A stretch of DNA of 15,883 nucleotides, taken from contig JAEYOP010000026.1 of NCBI GenBank assembly GCA_023411575.1, positions 1 to 15,883 of the forward strand. The letters are read 5' to 3'. The translations under genes and the position numbers were made by a program. The DNA comes from Bacillota bacterium. Its GTDB lineage: Bacteria; Bacillota; Clostridia; Acetivibrionales; DTU013. Below, piece after piece: positions 1-7,196 of the stretch. Position 1 is the stretch's first letter, and every line of letters begins with the position of its first letter. A model generated the notes under the pieces. The model was not told the DNA's origin, ran no database searches, and saw only the letters and a program-made list of their open reading frames with translations.

Positions 1-127
1 CATCGCCCAGGACGAAAAGAGCTGCGTCGTATACGGCATGCCGAAGGAAGCGGCCCAAATCGGCGCGGCCATGAAGATCCTTTCTCTGGACAGGATTCCG
101 GAGGCCCTGGTTGAGCTGCTTTATTGA
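1..127 (+). CDS. cheB: CheB-type protein-glutamate methylesterase, C-terminal fragment (5' end outside window)
   Basis: Reading from base 2, the last 41 codons run to a TGA at 125-127. The segment contains AQDEKSCVVYGMPKEA followed by an Ile/Gly/Ala-rich helix and LDRIPEALVELL. This closely matches the end of the CheB catalytic domain, where the AQDE.SCVVYGMP strand carries the active-site Asp of the Ser-His-Asp triad and LDRI precedes the final helix. CheB removes methyl groups from chemoreceptor glutamates and deamidates glutamines, usually after phosphorylation of an N-terminal receiver domain, which is not visible here. No other chemotaxis gene follows, so it is either the last gene of a che operon or a solitary cheB. 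The assignment rests on a short but very characteristic stretch. Confidence 0.85.
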   Translation, partial: IAQDEKSCVVYGMPKEAAQIGAAMKILSLDRIPEALVELLY

Positions 128-310
128 CACAGTCACATTCGTCTACAAGTCACGGACTGAAAACAGCGCGCCTAGCTTGTACTGGAGCTATGTTTGCGAT
201 AGAATGATCGGAGAGGAAAGCCCCATATAATGGGCCGGCAGCATCGGATTCCAGTCCGCTGGGTATGGTGTGCGATCAGACAAATGGACGGTGCGGAAGT
301 AAATATATAC
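128..310 (+). promoter_or_regulatory. cheB-bceR intergenic leader with possible -10 and paired segments
   Basis: This 183-nt gap should hold the promoter of the Bce regulator gene. A perfect TATAAT lies at 226-231, but I see no convincing -35 at 16-18 nt upstream. CGGACTG (153-159) and CAGTCCG (252-258) are exact reverse complements. Between them are two small hairpins: TAGCT/AGCTA (172-176/186-190) and CCCAT/ATGGG (222-226/230-234). The TATAAT overlaps the second hairpin. I do not recognise a known riboswitch. No T-tract terminator for cheB is seen. Confidence 0.35.
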
Positions 311-985
311 ATGTATAAGATATGGATTGTGGAAGACGACGGGGTTATTTCCCGTGAAATCGCAAAATACCTGGGCCGGTGGGGATACGAGGTACGCTGT
401 GCGGAAGAATTCGGCCATGTGACGGAGGAGTTTCTGAAATGGGAGCCGCAGTTGGTGCTGATGGACGTCTCCCTTCCCTTTTACAACGGCTTTTACTGGT
501 GCGCCGAAATCCGGAAGCTCTCCAGGGTTCCCGTGATTTTCATCTCTTCCGCCGCCGACAATATGAATATTGTGATGGCGGTGAACATGGGCGGGGACGA
601 TTTCATCCTGAAGCCCTTCGATCTGGAAGTTCTACGGGCCAAGGTACAAGCCATCCTCCGCAGGACCTACGCATACAACGAGCAGACCTCCTGGCTGGAG
701 CACAGGGGAGTTCTTTTCAACACCCTGGACGGCTCGATCCAATATAGCGGGCAAAGGCTGGAACTGACGAGGAACGAGCAGAAAATTCTGCAGCTGCTGT
801 TCGAGAACATTGGGAAAACCGTCTCCAGGGAGCTGATTATGAAGAGATTGTGGGATGATGAATGCTTCATCGACGACAATACGCTGACGGTCAACATGAA
901 CCGGCTGCGGAAAAAGCTGGAGGAAGCTTCGGTGGAGGACTTTATCCAAACCCGGAAGGGACTCGGCTATCTGATCGGGGATTGA
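311..985 (+). CDS. bceR: BceR-like OmpR/PhoB-family response regulator
   Basis: DNA-binding response regulator of 224 aa, the usual size for the family. The receiver domain (about 1-118) has the acidic pair D9/D10, phosphoacceptor D52 in LMDVSLPFYNGFYWC, Ser79/80 as the switch residue and K101 in ILKPF. The phrase DVSLPFYNGFYWC is typical of the BceR/GraR group. The C-terminal winged helix (about 131-223) has the LTRNEQKILQLL start, the recognition-helix stretch DNTLTVNMNRLRKKL and the closing TRKGLGYLIG wing. I chose ATG 311 because the receiver domain starts there (MYKIWIVEDD) with GGAAG at 295-299; an in-frame ATG at 230 would add 27 residues with no homology logic. The kinase follows after 24 nt and the cognate ABC transporter after that, so it should activate transporter expression when the kinase phosphorylates it. 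The peptide specificity (bacitracin or another) cannot be read from sequence. Confidence 0.9.
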   Translation: MYKIWIVEDDGVISREIAKYLGRWGYEVRCAEEFGHVTEEFLKWEPQLVLMDVSLPFYNGFYWCAEIRKLSRVPVIFISSAADNMNIVMAVNMGGDDFILKPFDLEVLRAKVQAILRRTYAYNEQTSWLEHRGVLFNTLDGSIQYSGQRLELTRNEQKILQLLFENIGKTVSRELIMKRLWDDECFIDDNTLTVNMNRLRKKLEEASVEDFIQTRKGLGYLIGD

Positions 986-1009
986 TGCGGCGTCCCGGAC
1001 GGGGATAAA

Positions 1010-2023
1010 ATGACAGGGAAGCAGCCAATGGGCGCAAGACTGGTTCTACGCTATCTTTCTGAAAAGAGAAAGGCGTTTTTTCTCTTTTTTCTCTGTGTGC
1101 TGATCTTTTTTGCCGTATGCCTGCTGTATCAACTGGACAATCTGTCCAAGCTTTCCTATGCTTTTTTCCTATGTCTCTTTGTCGGTTTTTGCTGGGGCGT
1201 TTTCGGTTTCATCGGCTACAGGAACCGGTATAAAAGGCTGAGGGAAGCCCGCCTGAACATGGAGAGCATCGAGGAATACCTGCCCGAGCCTGCCGGTTCC
1301 GTCGAAGAGCAGTACCGGGAGCTTCTTTCCGCCCTGCTGGAGGACCGCCGCCGGATGCTGCTGGCCGCCGGCCGCAAAGAAACGGAAATGACGGATTACT
1401 ATACCCTCTGGGCCCACCAGATCAAAACGCCCATTGCCGCCATGGGGCTGCTGCTTCAAAACCGGGACGAAAACTCCGCGCTTCCGCGGGAGCTGTTCAA
1501 AATAGAGCAGTATGTGGAAATGGTGCTGTATTACCTCCGCCTGGAAAGCATGTCCTCCGACTTTGTTTTCAAGCGCTACGAACTCCGCGATATCGTGAAT
1601 CAGGCGGTGAAAAAGCATGCCGTCCTGTTCATCAACAGCGGCCTTTCCTTTCAGATGGGCGATTTCAGCTGCAGGGTGGTCACGGATGAGAAATGGCTTC
1701 TGTTTGTGATCGAGCAAATCCTGTCCAATGCACTCAAATATACGCCCCAGGGCAGCATCACCATCCAGGCTGAGGAGGACCGGGAGCAGGTGCAGCTGAT
1801 CCTCCGGGATACGGGCATCGGCATACGGCCCGAGGACCTTCCGCGGATCTTCGAGCGCGGCTTTACCGGCTGCAACGGCCGGCTGGACAAAAGGTCCACC
1901 GGGATCGGCCTTTACCTGTGCCGGCAGATCCTGGACAAGCTTTCCCACACCATTGAAGTGGAATCGGAGGTGGGAAAGGGGACGAGGGTCTGCATCGGCT
2001 TCGGCAAACTTACGGAATTGTAA
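1010..2023 (+). CDS. bceS: BceS-like intramembrane-sensing histidine kinase
   Basis: Sensor kinase of 337 aa. Two transmembrane helices (about 22-41 and 48-70) are separated by only a few residues, so there is no extracellular sensor domain. In this family stimulus detection is delegated to the partner ABC permease. The H-box is LWAHQIKTPIAAM with phospho-acceptor H136. The ATPase domain shows the N-box ILSNALKYTP (N240), G1 DTGIGI (267-272), F-box IFERGFTG (280-287) and G2 STGIGLYLC (296-304), so it looks fully active. The start at 1010 is preceded by GGGG at 1001-1004. An ATG at 1028 with AGGGA upstream is almost as good and would remove six residues. It is co-transcribed with the regulator gene upstream. 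The last codons overlap a BceR-like operator that serves the next gene. Confidence 0.92.
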   Translation: MTGKQPMGARLVLRYLSEKRKAFFLFFLCVLIFFAVCLLYQLDNLSKLSYAFFLCLFVGFCWGVFGFIGYRNRYKRLREARLNMESIEEYLPEPAGSVEEQYRELLSALLEDRRRMLLAAGRKETEMTDYYTLWAHQIKTPIAAMGLLLQNRDENSALPRELFKIEQYVEMVLYYLRLESMSSDFVFKRYELRDIVNQAVKKHAVLFINSGLSFQMGDFSCRVVTDEKWLLFVIEQILSNALKYTPQGSITIQAEEDREQVQLILRDTGIGIRPEDLPRIFERGFTGCNGRLDKRSTGIGLYLCRQILDKLSHTIEVESEVGKGTRVCIGFGKLTEL

Positions 2024-2045
2024 GGTTGGCGGACGAAATGTAAGG
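2010..2045 (+). promoter_or_regulatory. BceR-type operator (main site plus degenerate second site) for the ABC transporter genes
   Basis: The known BceR-family box is TNACA-N4-TGTAA. At 2010-2023 the sequence reads TTACG-GAAT-TGTAA, which matches all fixed positions except one; its core CTTAC/GTAAG (2009-2013/2020-2024) is a perfect inverted repeat. Twenty bases downstream, ACG-AAA-TGTAAGG (2033-2045) repeats the right half, giving TGTAAGG twice at 20-bp spacing. The main box overlaps the kinase stop codon and lies about 100 nt before the ATPase start, where operators of bceAB-type genes are found. A possible -10, TATGAT, is at 2077-2082 with a poor -35, as expected for an activator-dependent promoter. 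The site is seen in the sequence; its binding by this regulator is inferred. Confidence 0.6.
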
Positions 2046-2122
2046 CGGGCTTATGGCAGCGGACCCCGCCGGCCGGTATGATGGAATCGGAACGAAATTC
2101 ATCCGGCGAAAGGAAGAAAAAA

Positions 2123-2890
2123 ATGGCACTGCTTGAAATCAGCAATTTGAAGAAAATATACAGCACCCGGCTGGGCGGGAACAAGGTGCAGGCGCTGGAC
2201 AACGTGACCTTTTCCGTGGAAAAGGGCGAATACGTCGCCATCATGGGCGAATCCGGCTCGGGCAAGACCACCCTGCTGAACATCCTGGCCACCATCGACA
2301 GGCCGACGGGGGGACAGGTCCTCCTGGAGGGGAGGGACCTGGCAACCATACGGCAGGGCGAGCTTTCGGCATTCCGCCGGGACAACCTGGGCTTTGTGTT
2401 CCAGGATTTCAACCTGCTGGACACCTTTACCCTGGAGGACAATATCTTCCTGCCCCTGGTACTGGCGGGCAAGCAGTATGAGGAAATGCGGGAGCGCCTT
2501 GTCCCCCTGGCCCGGAAGCTGGGGATCGAAGAAATCCTGAAAAAGTATCCCTACGAAGTGTCAGGAGGGGAAAAGCAGCGCGCCGCCACAGCCAGGGCCC
2601 TGATCACCGGTCCCAGGATCATCCTGGCGGACGAACCGACGGGGGCGCTGGATTCCAAATCCGCCGCAAGGCTGTTGAAGCTGTTCAATGAAATCAACGA
2701 GGAGGGACAGACCATCCTGATGGTGACCCACAGCATCCAGGCGGCCTGCCATGCGGGCCGGGTGCTGTTTATTAAGGACGGCAGCGTATTCCACCAGCTT
2801 TACCGCGCAAACGCGGACAAGGACGAAATGTACGCCAGGATCTCGGACACCCTGACCGTTCTGCAGACGGGAGGCGGAAAGCATGAATAG
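2123..2890 (+). CDS. bceA: BceA-like ABC transporter ATP-binding protein
   Basis: ATPase of the MacB/LolD/FtsE-type group, 255 aa. Walker A is GESGSGKTT (42-50), Q-loop Q94 in FVFQDFNLLD, the ABC signature is VSGGEKQR (146-153), Walker B is IILADEPTG (166-174) and the H-loop His is H203 in MVTHS. All catalytic elements are intact. I placed the start at ATG 2123, because AAAGGAAG lies just upstream and MALLEISNLKK is the normal family start. An earlier in-frame ATG at 2078 would add a charged 15-residue tail and has no good ribosome site. The stop overlaps the permease start by 8 nt, indicating translational coupling. With the permease it forms the peptide-detoxification and sensing complex in the membrane that also feeds the BceS-type kinase. 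Confidence 0.93.
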   Translation: MALLEISNLKKIYSTRLGGNKVQALDNVTFSVEKGEYVAIMGESGSGKTTLLNILATIDRPTGGQVLLEGRDLATIRQGELSAFRRDNLGFVFQDFNLLDTFTLEDNIFLPLVLAGKQYEEMRERLVPLARKLGIEEILKKYPYEVSGGEKQRAATARALITGPRIILADEPTGALDSKSAARLLKLFNEINEEGQTILMVTHSIQAACHAGRVLFIKDGSVFHQLYRANADKDEMYARISDTLTVLQTGGGKHE

Positions 2891-4868
2891 GTTCGCGCTG
2901 CTTCCGAAGCTGTCGGTGATGGGAATCCGGAAAAACGGCTCCACCTATGTTCCCTATATCCTGGCCGGGACCATCTCCGTCTTCGTCTTCTATATTTTTT
3001 CCTCCATCCTCCACAACGACATCCTGAATACGGTTCCCCACAGCGGATATCTGACGGTGCTCATGCAAATCGGCCAGGTCCTGCTGGGACTGATCCTTCT
3101 GCCGTTCCTGAACTATACCAACAGCTTCCTGATCAAGCGGCGCAACAAGGAATTGGGGCTTTACAGCGTATTGGGCCTTGAAAAAAAACACATCGCCGTG
3201 ATGATGCTGTGGGAAACGCTGATCCTGTTCGGCTGCGTCGTCCTCAGCGGCGTCCTGCTGGGCCTGGTATTCTCCAAGCTGATGTTCCTGCTCCTGCTGA
3301 ATATGTCCCGGCTTCCGGTGGATACCGCCTTTACGTTCAGCGCCAGCGCCCTTTATCAAACCCTCCTGTATTTCCTGGCCGCCTACGGGATAAACCTGAC
3401 GGCAAACCTGTTCCACGTCTTCCGGTCTAGTCCCGGCGACCTGATCAAGGGCGCGAAAAAGGGCGACCGGGAGCCGAAAAGGCTCTGGATCACCGCCCTG
3501 CTGGGCCTGTTCTTCCTAGGGCTGGGGTATGCCATCGCCATCCCGGCCAGAATCGATTCCAACATCTTTTTGAACTTCCTGCTGGCAGTAGCCTTTGTCA
3601 TCATCGGAACCCACCAGTTTTTCAAGGCGGGGCTGATTGCGATCCTGAAGCTCCTGAAGCGGAACAGGCGGTTCTATTATAAGGAGTCCAACTACGTAAC
3701 GGTGTCGGGAATGCTCCACCGGGTGAAAAAGAGCGCGTCCAGCCTTTCCAACATCTGCATTTTCAGTACCATGATCATTATTACGCTGCTCTGTACGTTT
3801 TCGCTATGGCACGGTACGGGCAGCATCCTGCACTATCAATATCCCTACGACGTCCTCCTGAATTTCAACGCCGACGCTTTTAAAAGCGGGGATGCACTGG
3901 AGACGGCCCTGCAAAAGCTGGCCGCGGATTCCGGGGTGGAGATCCGGGACCGGATCGGGTTCACCTACCAGAAGCTTCACGCAGTTAAAAAAGAAAATGC
4001 TTTCGTCGTGCAGGGGAACGCCCGGTCCAATCCCGCGGATCAATTTGCCGTAAAAATCTTTCCGCTCGAAGAATACAACCGGATGGAAAACAGGCAGGAA
4101 ACCTTGGACGGGAGCGACTTGCTGCTTTTTTCAAAAGGAGCCGATTTCGGATACGACCGGGTCGTCCTGGCGGGCCGGGAATATCATGTGAAGCAGGAAC
4201 TGGACCGGGTGGTCTTTACGGAGAAAGCGGAAAACGACGAATTCGGACAGGACTATTACCTGATTGTGAAGGACGAGGCGGCGGTAGAGGAGCTCCGCGC
4301 CGATTTCAAGAGCCTTGCCGCAAGCGACCGGATCTTGACGATCCGTTTCCAGTTGGACGGACCGGAAGAGGGGAAGCTGGAATTCATCAAGCAGCTCCGG
4401 GCCTGGTGCGAAAAGCAGGCCGGCTACAATAGCCTTACCAACGGCGTCTCAAGCCGGCTGGAAACCGTATCGATGAACGGCGGGCTGCTGTTCCTGGGCG
4501 TCTTCTTCAGCATCGTCTTCGGCATGTGCCTGATCCTGATCATGTACTACAAGCAGATTTCGGAAGGCTTCGACGACCGGGAAGGCTTCGACATCATGCA
4601 GAAGGTGGGCATGAGCGACGAAGAGGTCCGAAGCACGATCCACAAGCAGATCCTTCTGGTATTCTTCCTTCCGCTTGCCGTTGCCGTCCTGCACACCATG
4701 GCCGGCTTCCGGATCATATCCGGCCTGTTGGGCGTCCTGCTCCTTTTCGACACCCGACTGATCATCCTCTGCGGGATCGCCGTAGTCGCTTTGTTTACCG
4801 CCCTGTACGGGTTGAGCTATACCATAACCTCCAGGACCTACTACAGGATCGTCAAGCAGATGAACTGA
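2883..4868 (+). CDS. bceB: BceB-like FtsX-domain permease with large extracellular loop
   Basis: Membrane permease of 661 aa, the normal size for BceB proteins. About ten hydrophobic helices are visible: roughly 22-44, 57-78, 106-135, 155-176, 201-220, 228-252, 288-309, 532-556, 589-612 and 624-648. Between helices 7 and 8 there is a hydrophilic domain of about 220 residues (310-530), the family's hallmark extracellular domain for peptide recognition. The two FtsX-type segments sit at about 60-180 and 535-650, and YSVLGLEKKHIAVM and MQKVGMSDEEVRSTI are the usual coupling-helix-like motifs after them. It starts inside the end of the ATPase gene, behind GGGAGGCGGAAAGC. In this family the permease lifts peptides or their lipid-cycle targets from the membrane and reports transport activity to the kinase. 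Its substrate is unknown. Confidence 0.92.
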   Translation: MNRFALLPKLSVMGIRKNGSTYVPYILAGTISVFVFYIFSSILHNDILNTVPHSGYLTVLMQIGQVLLGLILLPFLNYTNSFLIKRRNKELGLYSVLGLEKKHIAVMMLWETLILFGCVVLSGVLLGLVFSKLMFLLLLNMSRLPVDTAFTFSASALYQTLLYFLAAYGINLTANLFHVFRSSPGDLIKGAKKGDREPKRLWITALLGLFFLGLGYAIAIPARIDSNIFLNFLLAVAFVIIGTHQFFKAGLIAILKLLKRNRRFYYKESNYVTVSGMLHRVKKSASSLSNICIFSTMIIITLLCTFSLWHGTGSILHYQYPYDVLLNFNADAFKSGDALETALQKLAADSGVEIRDRIGFTYQKLHAVKKENAFVVQGNARSNPADQFAVKIFPLEEYNRMENRQETLDGSDLLLFSKGADFGYDRVVLAGREYHVKQELDRVVFTEKAENDEFGQDYYLIVKDEAAVEELRADFKSLAASDRILTIRFQLDGPEEGKLEFIKQLRAWCEKQAGYNSLTNGVSSRLETVSMNGGLLFLGVFFSIVFGMCLILIMYYKQISEGFDDREGFDIMQKVGMSDEEVRSTIHKQILLVFFLPLAVAVLHTMAGFRIISGLLGVLLLFDTRLIILCGIAVVALFTALYGLSYTITSRTYYRIVKQMN

Positions 4869-4896
4869 ATGAACATGAATGGAGAGAAGTGAGAAT

Positions 4897-6378
4897 ATGA
4901 GGTATTTTGAAATACTGTTTCTATTCCTGTTGGCTTTTTCATGCCTGGTCCCGGTCTCTCCGACGAACCGGAGGGCAGGGGTATTCCTTCCGGCGATCCC
5001 GTTTTTAATCGGCCTGCTCAGTATTCTTTTGGAAGGGTACCGTATCCATATCATCCCGGCACTGGTTCTGTCCGGCGTTCTCATGCTGCTGGCCCTGTTC
5101 GGGACGTTATACCCGGGGGCGGGCGCCGGAATGCCTGTGAAACCGAAGCTTTCGGCTAAAAGGTGGAGGAAGGGTATCCGGGCTTTTGCCAGGACCCTTC
5201 TGCTGGCGGTTTCAATCGCCCTGCCGCTGTTGTTTCCGGTAGCGGAGCTCCCGGAACCCGGCGGGTCTTATCCTGTGGGGACTATGCTCTTATCCTTTCG
5301 GGATGGCACAAGAAAGGAGATATACTCCGCTGCGGAAGAAAACCGGAATATTCCCATCCAGGTGTGGTATCCGGCTGTCGGCAGCACGGGGCGAAAACCG
5401 GCCGAGTGGATCGGCGGCAGGAAGGAAGCGGCTTTATTCGCAAGCTACCGCCACCTGCCGGACATTTTCGGGCAATTGGCCCTAGTCAGGACACACAGCT
5501 ATTGGAACGCCGATATTTCCGAAGCGGAAGGCAGCTATCCCGTGATTCTTTTTTCGGACGGCAGCGCGATGTTCACAGGACAAAACACCATTCAGATGGA
5601 GGAACTGGCAAGCCGCGGATACGTTGTCTTTTCGGTGGGCCATCCTTATTTTGACTTTGCGTGCACTTACCCCGACGGGACCATTACGCCATACAGCGAA
5701 AAACTGGCGGCGATGCTGAGCGCCGATACCGCGAATGCGCTTAAGACGGCCAGACAGGAATACAATGACGACGGGAATCCGGAATTCAGCCGCGCCATTC
5801 TTCGGCACGCGGAATTCAATAATGACTGTTTGAGGGAATGGAGCAGGGATATGCGTTTTATTGCCGACCGAATCGGCGATATGAACGCCGGAAAGATATC
5901 CGGCCTTTTTGCGGGAAAGCTGGACATACAACGTATGGGGGCTTTCGGACATTCGTTCGGAGGCGCGGCGGCAGGCCAGCTATGCCTTGAGGATGACCGG
6001 ATCAAGGCATTTATCAACCTGGACGGCTCTCCGTTCGGGGATGCGCCGGACAGGAACATCCGGCAGCCTTTTATGATCCTGACCCACGGAGGGGACGAAA
6101 AATACAGCATCCGGAACGGTTATTCGGCCGAAGAGGACCATTTTACGGTAGTGGAGATCCAAGGGGCCAGGCACATGAACTTTTCCGACTTCAACAGCCT
6201 GACCCCCGTATTGGGCAGGCTCGCAGGATTTTTAGGCGATGTGGCTCCCGGCCGGCAGACCCGGATCATGAATGAGTATATCCTGAGCTTCTTCGACCGG
6301 TATCTGAAGGGCAAACCGGTCCCGCTGCCGGATGAAACTTCCCGAAAGTATGAAGAGGTTACGCTGCTGAGGTATTAA
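4897..6378 (+). CDS. membrane-anchored alpha/beta hydrolase, PAF-acetylhydrolase-like
   Basis: Predicted 493-aa hydrolase. The first 120 residues hold about four hydrophobic helices (4-20, 28-46, 50-72, 97-117), so the catalytic domain is tethered to the membrane. The catalytic part matches the platelet-activating-factor acetylhydrolase type: IPIQVWYPA near 152-160, nucleophile elbow GAFGHSFGG with Ser353, acid FINLDGSPFG with Asp376, and His426 in GARHMNFSD. The oxyanion-side strand reads VILFSDGSAMFTGQN, where many relatives have FSHG. I start at ATG 4897, behind GGAGAGAAG (4882-4890) and directly at the hydrophobic helix; ATG 4879 lacks a ribosome site. It follows the permease gene by 28 nt and is probably in the Bce transcript. 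It may act on a lipid, ester or acyl group at the membrane, but the substrate is unknown. Confidence 0.8.
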   Translation: MRYFEILFLFLLAFSCLVPVSPTNRRAGVFLPAIPFLIGLLSILLEGYRIHIIPALVLSGVLMLLALFGTLYPGAGAGMPVKPKLSAKRWRKGIRAFARTLLLAVSIALPLLFPVAELPEPGGSYPVGTMLLSFRDGTRKEIYSAAEENRNIPIQVWYPAVGSTGRKPAEWIGGRKEAALFASYRHLPDIFGQLALVRTHSYWNADISEAEGSYPVILFSDGSAMFTGQNTIQMEELASRGYVVFSVGHPYFDFACTYPDGTITPYSEKLAAMLSADTANALKTARQEYNDDGNPEFSRAILRHAEFNNDCLREWSRDMRFIADRIGDMNAGKISGLFAGKLDIQRMGAFGHSFGGAAAGQLCLEDDRIKAFINLDGSPFGDAPDRNIRQPFMILTHGGDEKYSIRNGYSAEEDHFTVVEIQGARHMNFSDFNSLTPVLGRLAGFLGDVAPGRQTRIMNEYILSFFDRYLKGKPVPLPDETSRKYEEVTLLRY

Positions 6379-6431
6379 GGCCTTCATTACCGTAATCTGC
6401 GCCGGCGGTCATCCCTAAATTGGCTGTTTGC

Positions 6432-6477
6432 AGGAGGAATGAAATGGGTATCTATTGGAGGAAAATAGATAGAGGAG
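6432..6477 (+). promoter_or_regulatory. ferritin-gene leader: three SD-like motifs and a hairpin
   Basis: AGGAGG (6432-6437), GGAGG (6457-6461) and AGAGGAG (6471-6477) stand within 46 nt. The last is 7 nt from ATG 6485 and sets that start. An exact 8-bp inverted repeat, TATCTATT/AATAGATA (6449-6456/6464-6471), puts the middle motif in a 7-nt loop and touches the first base of the real ribosome site. No clear promoter is seen between 6379 and 6431, so the gene may be read through from upstream. Confidence 0.4.
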
Positions 6478-6484
6478 TGATTCG

Positions 6485-6997
6485 ATGGATAAAATCAAAC
6501 AGATTCTTAAATTTGCGATGCGAATGGAAAAGGATGCCGGCGATTTTTATACGTTCTTCAAGGACAAGGCGGAAACGAAGGAAACGGGAAAGCTCTTTGA
6601 AGAATTGGCCGCCATTGAAAAGCAGCATTTCAACCTGCTGAAAAGCAAGTATGAGGAAATGGAAAACACGGAGCCGCCGATCACCATCTCCTGGGTGGTG
6701 GACGAGGCCTTCAAGGCCAGGGATCCCCACATACTGGCCGACAACTCCGATCTCCTGGGCGGATTCGACGGCGCCGGAGGCGATATTTCCATCCTCCGGA
6801 TGGCCTACCTGATCGAAAACGATTTCGCCCTGTTTTACACCAAGGCGGTGGAACTGGTGGAGGAGCCCGAGGTGAAGAAATTCCTGGCTGGTATGGCGGA
6901 ATGGGAAAACCAGCATAGCAAGCTGTTCCATGAAAAATACCAGAAGCTCCTGATGCGGAAATGGAGCGATTTGTCCTCCGTGATTTTCAACAGCTGA
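6485..6997 (+). CDS. ferritin-like di-iron protein (rubrerythrin family, no rubredoxin domain)
   Basis: Small helical protein of 170 aa. It contains the carboxylate-bridged di-iron pattern in two helix pairs: E15 in RMEKDAGDFY, then E45xxH48 in AAIEKQHF; E111 in YLIENDFALFY, then E141xxH144 in AEWENQHSKLF. This spacing is that of the rubrerythrin/ferritin-like superfamily. No CxxC rubredoxin knuckle is present, so electron transfer would need a partner. Relatives reduce peroxide or handle iron in anaerobes and microaerophiles. The start has AGAGGAG seven bases upstream. It is followed by a hairpin terminator and stands apart from its functional neighbours; the gap of 106 nt after the hydrolase leaves open whether it belongs to that transcript. 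Confidence 0.82.
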   Translation: MDKIKQILKFAMRMEKDAGDFYTFFKDKAETKETGKLFEELAAIEKQHFNLLKSKYEEMENTEPPITISWVVDEAFKARDPHILADNSDLLGGFDGAGGDISILRMAYLIENDFALFYTKAVELVEEPEVKKFLAGMAEWENQHSKLFHEKYQKLLMRKWSDLSSVIFNS

Positions 6998-7031
6998 TTG
7001 CCGGATGGACGAAAGAGAGCCTGTAGGGCCG

Positions 7032-7051
7032 AAAGCCCCATGGGCTTTTTT
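7032..7051 (+). terminator. Rho-independent terminator after the ferritin-like gene
   Basis: AAAGCCC (7032-7038) pairs with GGGCTTT (7042-7048) around a 3-nt loop, and the stem runs into six Ts (7046-7051). It lies 35 nt after the ferritin-like stop codon. Confidence 0.8.
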
Positions 7052-7061
7052 GCTGCCGTGC

Positions 7062-7196
7062 ATCCAGCGAAGCTGGACCACACTACCTGGCTTAAAAATC
7101 GAAAGATATCAAAGATTTTGCTAAAAATACCGTATGGAACAGGCGGATCGGCAAGGTGTATAATTTCGCTATGCACACCGAAAGGGGAACACCGCA
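7062..7196 (+). promoter_or_regulatory. promoter region of the MFS/glycoside hydrolase operon
   Basis: A perfect TATAAT at 7159-7164 lies 32 nt before the GTG start. The matching -35 is weak (GGAACA at 7136-7141, 17-nt spacer), which suggests dependence on an activator. Upstream is an inverted repeat AAAATC/GATTTT (7095-7100/7114-7119) around the palindrome GATATC, a candidate operator. A small hairpin TCCAGC-GAA-GCTGGA (7063-7077) has no T-tract and is not a terminator on its own. Confidence 0.45.

Noticed and set aside
133..146. Second BceR-like box TCACA-TTCG-TCTAC upstream of the regulator gene
   Set aside because: The right half fits TGTAA at only three of five positions; chance is the simpler explanation.
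285..300. GGACGGTGCGGAAGTA resembling the conserved end of glutamine (glnA-type) riboswitches
   Set aside because: The spacing is broken by extra bases, the other conserved segments are absent, and the gene downstream is not related to nitrogen metabolism.
1169..1948. Long minus-strand open frame opposite the sensor kinase gene
   Set aside because: It mirrors the codon pattern of the kinase; the product has no recognisable domain and no ribosome site. The same holds for the long minus-strand frames opposite 12069-13658 and 13628-15583.
6439..6468. Nine-codon leader peptide starting at ATG 6439
   Set aside because: Only one base separates AGGAGG from this ATG, too close for efficient initiation, and the peptide has no attenuation-like codon run.
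6444..6641. Overlapping 66-codon frame starting at ATG 6444 with AGGAGG six bases upstream
   Set aside because: It overlaps the ferritin-like gene out of frame. Its product is a low-complexity Lys/Arg/Ser-rich string of the sort a shadow frame gives, so only the SD was kept as an observation.
7063..7077. Hairpin TCCAGC-GAA-GCTGGA as a second terminator
   Set aside because: No T-tract follows, and a good terminator already lies at 7032-7051.
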